A stretch of 64,000 bases of DNA, taken from the NCBI RefSeq assembly GCF_024294785.1, contig NZ_JANCLT010000005.1, positions 186,001 through 250,000 of the forward strand, read 5' to 3'. Positions 17,116 through 23,996 of this stretch are shown here, piece by piece. The notes under the pieces were generated by a model. It was given only the letters and a program-made list of their open reading frames with translations. It searched no databases and was not told the origin of the DNA. Position 1 is the stretch's first letter; the number at the start of each line of letters is the position of its first letter. The DNA is from Ectobacillus ponti. GTDB taxonomy: Bacteria; Bacillota; Bacilli; Bacillales; Bacillaceae_G. Made by a program: the position numbers and the translations under genes.

Positions 17116-17877
17116 TCAGCTGTCTTTCCTGTTCTTAAGCCCGAGCATGCGGTGGAACGGGCACTTGGAGGGTATCGTTTCATCATCGCGCAGGAAGTAC
17201 TGCTGCCACTCGTAGTTATCTGCTGAGCCATACCATTTTAATGCTGGATGAATCGGGGCTGTATCGTATTTCTTCAGCCGTTCCCGCACCATCTGCTTCA
17301 TCTTTTTGCCGAAGCTTGTTGTATCATTCACTTCAAGGAGCACCCAGCGGGGAGTTAACGCCAGCATGAGGCAGGGGAAATGCCGGCTTTGCCGCCGCAC
17401 GTGAGCAGGTGTGGCGCAATAAGCAAAATACGATTCCCCGTGGAAGCAGTATTCCCACGTATTTTGCATGGGGTTCTGCGGGATATGCGCCGGCCATTCC
17501 TTTTCATCCAAGGCTGCTGTTTCATTCATCAGCGACCAGTACAGCTTTTCAAAGTCCTCGACGGTGCTGCTCTGGATCAAATCCTCCGGCGTGTGAATAA
17601 ACACGATCAGAGAGGCGTATCGGCCTGTGTCCCGGGAACAGCTGCTGTATTCCTTCATCAGTCCGGCCAGCTGCCGGGCTGCATCGTGTGTGCGCAAATC
17701 GTCAATGAAACTGTAGCGCAAGTGATTTTGCATAAAGCCGGTTTGTCCGGGAATACAAGGGAATGGATGTTCCTTGTCGCTCATTTTGTCTATAAATGCC
17801 GAGAAAGCCTGCTGCTGCCATGCCTCCAGCACGGATGCATCCTGCAGCAGGCTTTCCTTGTCGTACAACTGTACCAT
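17116..17877 (-). CDS. ycgG: YqcI/YcgG family protein
   Basis: A 253-residue cytoplasmic protein of the YqcI/YcgG family, function unknown. Family patterns are FPCIPGQTGF, LRYSFIDDL, VFIHTPEDL, SYFAYCATPAHVRRQSRHFP and the late CPFHRMLGL. The conserved cysteines and histidines (FPCIPG, YCATPAH, KCPFH) hint at a metal or haem site, which is inference. ATG at 17877 after AAAGGAGGAG. Its neighbour is a LysE exporter on the same strand, separated by about 180 bp that contain this gene's terminator, so they are probably transcribed apart. Confidence 0.82.
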   Translation of the reverse strand: MVQLYDKESLLQDASVLEAWQQQAFSAFIDKMSDKEHPFPCIPGQTGFMQNHLRYSFIDDLRTHDAARQLAGLMKEYSSCSRDTGRYASLIVFIHTPEDLIQSSTVEDFEKLYWSLMNETAALDEKEWPAHIPQNPMQNTWEYCFHGESYFAYCATPAHVRRQSRHFPCLMLALTPRWVLLEVNDTTSFGKKMKQMVRERLKKYDTAPIHPALKWYGSADNYEWQQYFLRDDETIPSKCPFHRMLGLKNRKDS

Positions 17878-18134
17878 GATTCCACTCCTCCTTTACATCA
17901 CAATATACAGTATTGAATCTGGCTGAAATGGGTGACTGTCCGCCGAAAAAGGAGCTTGTGGAAGCAGCAAGATGGGCGCTGCTGCGGTATGTATGCAAGA
18001 CATCCATGGTGCAATGAGGAGAAGTGCCGTTTTTGCGCTGTGCAAGTTTGATTTTTGTCCGGGGCATAATAGAGGGGTAATGCGATCCGTTCTTTAGCCG
18101 TACAGCCGGAGAACAGAAGGGAAGGGTGAAAAGC

Positions 18135-18938
18135 ATGGGATGGAGAGAGGACCGATCCTGGAAGGTTGTATTTCCTGAGCAGCATGTATTTCTTTTGCGT
18201 GAGCACAATTGGGGGTTTATTGCCTGGGAGCATGCGCTGGAGCAAGGATGGACCACAAGAAACGCCACTGTATTTCAATTGGATAATCACATGGATGACG
18301 CCTATGACGGCGCGATTGTGCCTGGAGTTATAGAAGCAAAATCGGCGCGGGAGCTGTATCCGCTCACGCGTGAGGTGTTGGGGCATCAGAAGATTGTCGG
18401 GATGGATAATTACCTTTTCGCGGCATTCGCCCGTGAAACGATCCAAAAGGTTGTATATGTATGTCCGAAGCATAAGTCTGTAAAAGACCGGGAGCCGCTG
18501 GATTTGTCCCGCTGGGAAGAGAAGGATATCGCCAGCCTGCAATCGGCGCTGCCCGAAGGACGTCTGGAGCTGTACCGCGGCAAGCATCTGCTTTCCATTG
18601 AAGATTTGCAGAAATATGAGCAGGATGAAGGGTATCTGCCGTATTTGGACGGGCAGTCCCGTGCGGACCACTCCGTCATTCTCAGCATTGATTTCGATAT
18701 TTTTACGGAGTATTTGGAGATGGTGAAGGAGCCCGGTGATGTAAAGCTGAAGGATGAAGAAACCATTCGGGAGCAAATGCGCTATATCAAAAACGCTTAT
18801 CAGTGGGATGTCATCACGGTGGCGCTCTCTCCATGGTATGTCGGCGGGGAAGAGAATGCGGAGATCATCCTGCGGCTGTTTTTGGAGGAGTTCGGACTGA
18901 ACCTGGGCCAAGCGCAGGATTGGTCAGTGCTGCAATAG
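18135..18938 (+). CDS. UPF0489 (arginase-like) family protein
   Basis: A 267-residue protein with the UPF0489 pattern: VFQLDNHMDDAYDG near residue 50 and SIDFDIFTEY near residue 180. These Asp/His clusters resemble the metal-binding motifs of the arginase/ureohydrolase fold, to which this family (also found in eukaryotes as C5orf22) is thought to be related. No substrate is known. ATG at 18135 is 8 nt from AGGG; the GTG at 18126 overlaps that SD. Transcribed divergently from the YqcI/YcgG gene. Confidence 0.75.
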   Translation: MGWREDRSWKVVFPEQHVFLLREHNWGFIAWEHALEQGWTTRNATVFQLDNHMDDAYDGAIVPGVIEAKSARELYPLTREVLGHQKIVGMDNYLFAAFARETIQKVVYVCPKHKSVKDREPLDLSRWEEKDIASLQSALPEGRLELYRGKHLLSIEDLQKYEQDEGYLPYLDGQSRADHSVILSIDFDIFTEYLEMVKEPGDVKLKDEETIREQMRYIKNAYQWDVITVALSPWYVGGEENAEIILRLFLEEFGLNLGQAQDWSVLQ

Positions 18939-18980
18939 AGCGAAGGGGGACAAAGAGTATGCTCTTTGTCCCCCGCCTTC

Positions 18981-19178
18981 TTACAGCGGTGGCTCTTCCG
19001 GCGGGATGGGATCAGGGATGACAGCAATGGATCCCTCCGTTTGGCGCGTGCTCCCGGAAAAGGTCCAGCCGTGCTGTGCCAGAAAAGCATTCAACTCTTG
19101 CAGAAACTCGCCGTGATCCATACCTTGTGCATGGCTGCCCGGCAGGATACAGCCTTGAATTTCAATCTGTTCAGCCAT
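18981..19178 (-). CDS. Hypothetical small protein
   Basis: A 65-residue protein I do not recognise. It reads as soluble, with a helix (GEFLQELNAFLAQHGW) and a short beta-like end (TFSGSTRQ), closing in a proline-rich tail (IPDPIPPEEPPL). ATG at 19178 has an excellent SD (GAAAGGAG, 7 nt spacing), which is the main reason to call it real. Convergent with the UPF0489 gene. Confidence 0.65.
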   Translation of the reverse strand: MAEQIEIQGCILPGSHAQGMDHGEFLQELNAFLAQHGWTFSGSTRQTEGSIAVIPDPIPPEEPPL

Positions 19179-19346
19179 ATAAGTGCTCCTTTCTTCATAT
19201 GGATACGCTTATTATGCACGGAAATACGGAAATCAGCAGAAGGCTGCAAAAAACCACCAAAAATGTCGGAATATCTTTGGTGTATGAGAGCAGGAAAGCG
19301 GCAGACAATAATCGTATCTGTATACAAACGAAAGGAGGGGGACGAT

Positions 19347-19667
19347 TTGAGCATGTACTTGCAGCAACAGATCGGCGGATGGCAGTTTGTGGAGGCATAT
19401 CAGGTGGAATTGGACGGACAGACGGTGATTACAGATTCGTATGAGGAGGCAATGCAGCTCTACGGACCCGTACATCCGCCAAATCCGCGGACGTATTTCA
19501 TCAAAGGCTACGGTTTTAAGAATGTGCATGTGGATATGAGCCTGGAGACGACGCCAATTCGCTTCTTTCTGACAAAGGAGGCTGCCGAGGCCCAATGGCG
19601 CGCGCTGCAGCAGTCCCAGGAGCATGTATGGGAACAAAACGACCAGCCGGAGCAGCCGTTCTTATAA
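19347..19667 (+). CDS. Hypothetical 106-residue protein, TTG start
   Basis: Unrecognised. It reads as a small cytoplasmic protein with an aromatic N-terminal half (GGWQFVEAYQVELDGQ), an AMQLYGPVHPPNP turn, and a helical C-terminus ending in an acidic, Gln-rich tail. The SD AAAGGAGGGG is spaced 8 nt from TTG at 19347 but 14 nt from the ATG two codons later, so TTG is the likely start. A clean terminator follows immediately. Divergent from the small gene at 18981-19178; no functional link is evident. Confidence 0.65.
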   Translation: MSMYLQQQIGGWQFVEAYQVELDGQTVITDSYEEAMQLYGPVHPPNPRTYFIKGYGFKNVHVDMSLETTPIRFFLTKEAAEAQWRALQQSQEHVWEQNDQPEQPFL

Positions 19668-19690
19668 AACAGCAGCTCCGCTGTTTTTTG
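19666..19690 (+). terminator. Intrinsic terminator
   Basis: AAAACAGC / GCTGTTTT around AGCTCC with a run of T; it begins in the stop codon of the upstream gene. Confidence 0.8.
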
Positions 19691-19710
19691 TTTGTGAAGA
19701 AAATAAGGGA

Positions 19711-19739
19711 TTGTCTTGTCGTAAAAGCTGTGGTACAAT
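19711..19739 (+). promoter_or_regulatory. Promoter of cold-shock gene with long 5' leader
   Basis: TTGTCT, 17-bp spacer, TACAAT, giving a start near 19746 and a leader of about 175 nt, the length typical of temperature-responsive csp mRNAs. Confidence 0.65.
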
Positions 19740-19919
19740 AAATTTCTAGAAGTCGTAATTGTATAACAGAATTCAGATGAGATTTACATATTATCAAGCA
19801 CCAGAGGATGATATGAAGTTCCTTTGACGTTTGCTAATGTGTGAATTTTTTATTTTGTAATCGGAAATAAAAACAGCATATTATATTTTTGGCTTTTGTC
19901 CAACAAGGAGGAAATACAC

Positions 19920-20123
19920 ATGAAAGTAACAGGCAAAGTGAAATGGTTTAACGGCGAAAAGGGCTTCGGCTTTATTGAAGTACCAGGCGGTGCAGATGTA
20001 TTCGTACACTTCTCTGCGATCCAAGGCGAAGGCTTCAAGACGCTGGATGAAGGCCAGGATGTAAGCTTTGAAATCGAGCAAGGCAACCGCGGTCCGCAAG
20101 CAACAAACGTTGTAAAGCTGTAA
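19920..20123 (+). CDS. Cold-shock protein (CspA family)
   Basis: A 67-residue single cold-shock domain with both RNA-binding motifs, [12 protein letters not shown] (RNP1) and VFVHFSAI (RNP2). It binds single-stranded RNA/DNA and acts as an RNA chaperone at low temperature and in stationary phase. ATG at 19920 after AAGGAGGAA. The long A/T-rich leader suggests post-transcriptional control by temperature. The next gene, ydjO, is also cold-linked and lies 70 bp downstream, behind a modest hairpin. Confidence 0.95.
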   Translation: MKVTGKVKWFNGEKGFGFIEVPGGADVFVHFSAIQGEGFKTLDEGQDVSFEIEQGNRGPQATNVVKL

Positions 20124-20138
20124 GTTCCGCACCAAAGG

Positions 20139-20170
20139 AGGCTGTTGGCATGGGTCGACAGTCTCTTTTA
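20139..20170 (+). terminator. Hairpin between csp and ydjO
   Basis: AGGCTGT / ACAGTCT (one G-U), 12-nt loop, then CTTTTA. Probably a leaky terminator; readthrough would link ydjO to csp. Confidence 0.45.
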
Positions 20171-20192
20171 CTTATAATGAGGAGGAGATATC

Positions 20193-20384
20193 ATGTACTG
20201 GAGCCGAAAGAAGAAGCAGCAGCAAGAGGTACAGGAAGTGGCGACGGCTGTTTGGGAATGCGAAGCGGAAAGCTGTGCGGGCTGGATGAGAAAAAACTAC
20301 TCCTTGGAAAACCATCCTGCATGCCCGTTGTGCGGCACAAAGATGACGAGCGGCGAACGGATGCTTGTGGATTTGTCAAATTAA
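20193..20384 (+). CDS. ydjO: Cold-inducible YdjO family protein
   Basis: A 63-residue protein with a zinc-ribbon-like layout: WECEAESCAGWMRKNY followed by HPACPLCGTKM, giving four cysteines in two pairs. This is the pattern of the YdjO family, described as cold-inducible in B. subtilis; molecular function unknown. ATG at 20193 after GAGGAGGAGA. Its place directly after a cold-shock gene fits. Confidence 0.85.
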   Translation: MYWSRKKKQQQEVQEVATAVWECEAESCAGWMRKNYSLENHPACPLCGTKMTSGERMLVDLSN

Positions 20385-20401
20385 TACGTATTGTACTGCA
20401 C

Positions 20402-20430
20402 AAAGCCTTTCTGAATAGAAGGCTTTTTTT
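20402..20430 (+). terminator. Terminator of ydjO
   Basis: AAAGCCTT / AAGGCTTT with a 9-nt loop and a run of T. Confidence 0.85.
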
Positions 20431-20473
20431 GTTGCGCTTAAAAGCAGCAGGGCAGGCTGCTGCTTTTGGGCAA

Positions 20474-20788
20474 TTACTTGGCTTCGTAGCGTAAATAAGA
20501 AAGGTGGGAGGTCGGCACTTCTTTTTCAATAGAGCCGTCGGCACTGCGGTAAATTTCATATTCCCGATAGGTCTCCATTACATATCCATCCTCTTTTTGT
20601 TTCTTTTCCAATCGCTGCTCCAGCTCAAAATTCAGCGCTTCCTCGGCAGGATCCAGCGGCGGAGCCGTAACAACAATGCTGTTTTCGGGCTGTGTGGTCT
20701 GCTTCTGATATACCGCGCGAAGGTAGGGGGCAAATACGATCATGGCGCCAACCAGCAGCAGTGACACAAGTGTAAGAGCATATTTCAT
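20474..20788 (-). CDS. Hypothetical membrane-anchored protein
   Basis: A 104-residue protein with one N-terminal membrane helix (about residues 4-24, no lipobox) and an extracytoplasmic charged coiled-coil-like part (LNFELEQRLEKKQKEDGY), ending in YEIYRSADGSIEKEVPTSHLSYLRYEAK. Not recognised. ATG at 20788 after GGAAGGAGA. It stands upstream of nothing on the same strand; the floT terminator separates it from the flotillin operon. Confidence 0.65.
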   Translation of the reverse strand: MKYALTLVSLLLVGAMIVFAPYLRAVYQKQTTQPENSIVVTAPPLDPAEEALNFELEQRLEKKQKEDGYVMETYREYEIYRSADGSIEKEVPTSHLSYLRYEAK

Positions 20789-20862
20789 CGCAACTATCTC
20801 CTTCCAAACGGTGTGCTGCTATCAGCATATGTACAAGTTGCGGCCGGCATGTCTGTGCAGGC

Positions 20863-20905
20863 CGCAAAAAGAAGGCAGTCCCGGTAAGAGTGCCTTCTTT
20901 TTGCG
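20863..20905 (-). terminator. Terminator of the yuaF-floT operon
   Basis: A perfect 15-bp inverted repeat (CGCAAAAAGAAGGCA and complement) with a 13-nt loop, ending in a T-rich arm on the minus strand. Confidence 0.85.
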
Positions 20906-20917
20906 TGTTGGATCTAT

Positions 20918-22465
20918 TCAGCTGGCAGTTTCATCGGCAGCAGGCTGCTCCTGCGGCAATGTGCCCGGCTGAAGCGTCTTCTTGCCTGCAAAGCTTTCCA
21001 GTAATTCCTTCACATCAATTCCGGAGGAGGCTTTGAGCGTTTCCTGCACAGTGGCCATCAGATCTGTGGCATAGCCTGCCACTTTGCCAGCCCCGCCATT
21101 TTTGCCGCTTCCGCCTGTATCCACAATGGTAATCTTGTCAATATTGGCAAGTGGTCCAGCGACTTCCTTCGCATAGGCCGGAAGCATGCGGATGACCATA
21201 TCCATGACTGCTGCCTGGCCGTACAGCTCGAAGGCCTCAGCAATTTTTTGCTTCGCTTCTGCTTCCGCCAGACCTTTCAGACGGATCACTTCCGCTTCAG
21301 CGCGCCCTTGCGCTTCAGCAGCCTGCGCAAGGGCCAGACCTTTCGCTTTTTCAATGTCAGCCTTGGCGAGGCCCTCTACGCGAACCTCTTCCGCGCGTCC
21401 TTTTGCTTCCGCTTCAATGCGGAACTGATGTGCTTCTGCCTGCCGGATCTGCCGGATCTTGTCCGCCTCAGCTGCTTGCTCAGCCGCATAGCGGTCGGCA
21501 TCCGCCTTCTTTTTTACTTCCGCGTCATATTGCTTTTCCCGGCGGGCAATTTCCTTTTCTTCGAGTTCGATTTGCTTTTCGCGCTCAATGATTTTGACGC
21601 GCATCTGTTCTTCGGTGACGCGCTGCTGCGCTTTTGCCTGCTGGAATTGGTAGGCAAGGTCGGCCTCAGCCTTGGCTACCTCCTGATCGCGTTTATATGC
21701 CTGTACCTTCAGCTCTTTTTCCTTTGTTGCTTCGGCAATTTGCGTATCGCGCTGCAGCTCCGCTTCCTGTGCTTCCTTTTCAGCACGGGCCCGTTCGATG
21801 CGCGCTTCCTTCTCCCGTTCGGCATTGGCAATGACGGCATCCCGTTTTACCGTGGCGATTTGCGGCTGGCCGAGTGCTTCCAGGTAGCCGTTTTTATCAT
21901 TGATTTCCTTGATGGTGAAGGAGACAATGCGCAGCCCCATCTTTTTCAGGTCGCTGGATGCCACCTCATGCACCTTTTGGGCAAATTCCTCCCTGTTGCT
22001 GTAAGCAGCCTCTACAGTCATGGAGGAAACGATTGCGCGGAGATGCCCCTCCAGCACTTCACGTGCCTCATTCTCCAGGTCCTGCCGCGTCTTTCCGAGG
22101 TATTGCTCTGCCGCAGTGGAGATTTCTTCAATGGTCGAGCCGATTTTAATAATGGATACACCATTTACTGTAACGGGAACACCTTGCTTTGTGTATGTAT
22201 CCTTCGTGCCGACCTCAAGCTTGTGGTTCAGCAGGCTGAGCGGCTCTGCCAGCTGGAGTACGGGGATGACGAAGGTCCCGCCGCCGCGGATGATTTTGAC
22301 CTTTTTGCCGTCTTCTGATTTCACGATGTTGACACCGTTGCCGAGGAAGCTTCCGGTCACAATGAGCGCTTCATCAGGGCCGACGGTGCGGTACTTCATC
22401 ATAAATACAACCAGCAGAACAACGAGGATTGCGAGGAGGACCCCGCCTGCGATTAATGCTGCCAT
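20918..22465 (-). CDS. floT: Flotillin-like membrane scaffold protein FloT (YuaG)
   Basis: A 515-residue flotillin: an N-terminal membrane insertion (about 4-23), an SPFH/PHB domain (about 30-200, FVIPVLQLAEPLSLLNHKLEV), then a long Glu/Ala-rich coiled coil with KAEADLAYQFQQAKAQQ and repeated EAEA units. It organises functional membrane microdomains and modulates fluidity. The upstream yuaF overlaps it by 13 bp, so translation is coupled. ATG at 22465 lies inside yuaF, after GAGGGAAAA. The last 40 residues (Gly/Lys/Gln rich) are variable in the family. Confidence 0.95.
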   Translation of the reverse strand: MAALIAGGVLLAILVVLLVVFMMKYRTVGPDEALIVTGSFLGNGVNIVKSEDGKKVKIIRGGGTFVIPVLQLAEPLSLLNHKLEVGTKDTYTKQGVPVTVNGVSIIKIGSTIEEISTAAEQYLGKTRQDLENEAREVLEGHLRAIVSSMTVEAAYSNREEFAQKVHEVASSDLKKMGLRIVSFTIKEINDKNGYLEALGQPQIATVKRDAVIANAEREKEARIERARAEKEAQEAELQRDTQIAEATKEKELKVQAYKRDQEVAKAEADLAYQFQQAKAQQRVTEEQMRVKIIEREKQIELEEKEIARREKQYDAEVKKKADADRYAAEQAAEADKIRQIRQAEAHQFRIEAEAKGRAEEVRVEGLAKADIEKAKGLALAQAAEAQGRAEAEVIRLKGLAEAEAKQKIAEAFELYGQAAVMDMVIRMLPAYAKEVAGPLANIDKITIVDTGGSGKNGGAGKVAGYATDLMATVQETLKASSGIDVKELLESFAGKKTLQPGTLPQEQPAADETAS

Positions 22466-23016
22466 GTGTTTTTTCCCTCCGGTTTCATAGTTTGCAGCAG
22501 GTGCTGCGGCACGGGCGCGACGAAGAGCACACCATCGTGCACATCATGAATAAATACCTTTGCGCCGGCTGCGATGGCCATCCCATTTGTGCTTTGGGCC
22601 GGCATGTTCTGGATGCCTGTTTTTCTCGTTACGATGACCTCCCCGCAGCCGTTCTCAGGCACAGTGATGGTAACCTCGCCAAAGGTGCCGATGAAATCCT
22701 GCATGCGAATGCTGTTGCTTTGCTCGGCCTTGGACAGCGGCACGAGGACAAGAAACACCATGGCTGTGACCAAAAGCAGCGCGGCAAGGGCCGACAGCAC
22801 GAGAACGGCAGCGGGAGAGAGTGAGGTGGCAAGCATTAAGATGTAGCCGGTGCCGGACAGGACAGCGAGAAAGCTGAGAAGCGCAACCGGGCTCAGCAAC
22901 GGATGCAGTGCGCCTACAGCATCCCAGATATCGCTGAAAAGAGCATATAGAATCACAGCCGAGCCAGCGACGATAAAGCCGTACAGGTAAATCGTTTGCC
23001 AGTCAAGCGAAAGCAT
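22453..23016 (-). CDS. yuaF: NfeD-like membrane protein YuaF
   Basis: A 187-residue protein with four membrane helices (about 8-110) and a C-terminal OB-fold (about 115-175, FIGTFGEVTITVPENGCGEVIV), the structure of short NfeD proteins. It partners flotillin in membrane microdomains. ATG at 23016 after CCAGGAGGTG. In B. subtilis the operon is sigma-W controlled; I looked for TGAAAC-N16-CGTA here and did not find it. A TATAAT lies at 23079-23084 (minus strand) without a good -35. Confidence 0.88.
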   Translation of the reverse strand: MLSLDWQTIYLYGFIVAGSAVILYALFSDIWDAVGALHPLLSPVALLSFLAVLSGTGYILMLATSLSPAAVLVLSALAALLLVTAMVFLVLVPLSKAEQSNSIRMQDFIGTFGEVTITVPENGCGEVIVTRKTGIQNMPAQSTNGMAIAAGAKVFIHDVHDGVLFVAPVPQHLLQTMKPEGKNTWQH

Positions 23017-23230
23017 GGGAGCACCTCCTGGCGGTAGTTTGAAAGCTCATGCGGTATAGGAAATGGTATGTAGAAAAATTATATAATGGTTGCTTGGAAA
23101 AGGGTAGAATTGTTTTCAAAAAATTTACATTTGTTAAAAGAATGTGACATGAATTAGGGAGGAAGCAGGTTTGGGCTGCGCTGCAGCCGGAGGAATGGGT
23201 GTATATGCAACAGGACAGAGCCGCCACAAA

Positions 23231-23260
23231 ATAAGGGTCTGGCAGCTGCCAGACCCTTAT
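23231..23260 (-). terminator. Terminator of the alpha/beta SASP gene
   Basis: A perfect 30-bp palindrome (ATAAGGGTCTGGCAG plus complement), then TTTTG on the minus strand. Confidence 0.8.
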
Positions 23261-23275
23261 GTATTCAGAGAGCGA

Positions 23276-23500
23276 TTAGCGTTGGAATCCGCCAAGCTGC
23301 TGCTCAGCCATTGCTACAAGACGCTTCGTGATTTCACCGCCAACGGAACCGTTGGCACGGGATGTAGTTTCAGCTCCCAGTTGAACGCCGAACTCTTGTG
23401 CAATTTCAAACTTCATTTGATCCAGAGCGGACTCACTTCCGGCAACCAGCAGCTCATTGGAAGATCTGCGGCCAGAAACAGTTTGGTTGTTTGTCGCCAT
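23276..23500 (-). CDS. Alpha/beta-type small acid-soluble spore protein
   Basis: A 74-residue SASP with both family signatures: the GPR protease site region [10 protein letters not shown] and the C-terminal DNA-binding block [21 protein letters not shown]. These proteins coat forespore DNA and protect it from UV and heat, then are cut by GPR at germination. ATG at 23500 after AGAGGAGGTG; the 24 upstream codons are not part of the family. Which of the several ssp paralogues it is cannot be told. Divergent from the chemotaxis operon across about 500 bp. Confidence 0.95.
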   Translation of the reverse strand: MATNNQTVSGRRSSNELLVAGSESALDQMKFEIAQEFGVQLGAETTSRANGSVGGEITKRLVAMAEQQLGGFQR

Positions 23501-23572
23501 GTTGTGTTCACCTCCTCTGTTCTTGAACATAGCTTGTACGATATACAAAGGGTTTATGAGCAGAATTTTCAT

Positions 23573-23996
23573 TTTATTTTTGGGAATGTTTGTTATTTGT
23601 AAACATGGCCGCCGGCCGGACGCCAGAGGAAAAAGGTATGTTGGAAGACTTGTTGTTCCGGCAGGGAAGGTGTGTCTCCTTATACAAAGCGCTGCGGTCT
23701 GCGCTGGAATATGGAACAGGCATCTAGGACTGAAGTACTAGAGCGGGAAGAAATGATGGGAGTGGGAGGGAAGACAGGGTGATAAATAGGGAGGAATATC
23801 CCATGGTGATCTCAGTATATTTTTTGTAACATATATACACAGGGACGAATAGAGACCCCGGTTCAAGAAATGGAAAAATGTTAGCCGTACCAATTATATC
23901 GTTTTATATGTATATTTAATATAAAGGTTTTTTACTCGTCAGAAGCAACGGAATGCGACTGAACGAGCCTGCCAAAATGACGCGAGGGGGGAGATT
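23573..23996. other. Long leader region before cheA
   Basis: About 420 bp, increasingly A/T-rich towards cheA. It holds a possible 29-codon ORF at 23638-23727 and presumably the cheA promoter. I see no convincing sigma-D site (TAAA-N15-GCCGATAT) or c-di-GMP riboswitch. Confidence 0.4.
23638..23727 (+). CDS. Possible 29-residue small protein
   Basis: An ATG preceded by AGAGG at 8 nt opens a 29-codon frame ([11 protein letters not shown] at its start) with amphipathic helical character. There is no known family; it may be chance. It lies 270 bp upstream of cheA. Confidence 0.22.
   Translation: MLEDLLFRQGRCVSLYKALRSALEYGTGI

Noticed and set aside
20150-20494. ATG with a good SD opening a 114-codon frame across ydjO
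   Set aside because: It runs out of frame through ydjO and has no protein-like pattern; the SD is part of a hairpin after csp.
23020-23150. Sigma-W promoter for yuaF-floT as in B. subtilis
   Set aside because: A TGAAAAC is present but no CGTA at 16-17 bp.
23800-23960. Possible c-di-GMP riboswitch (CACAGGGACG segment) before cheA
   Set aside because: The conserved core and the tetraloop/receptor parts are missing.
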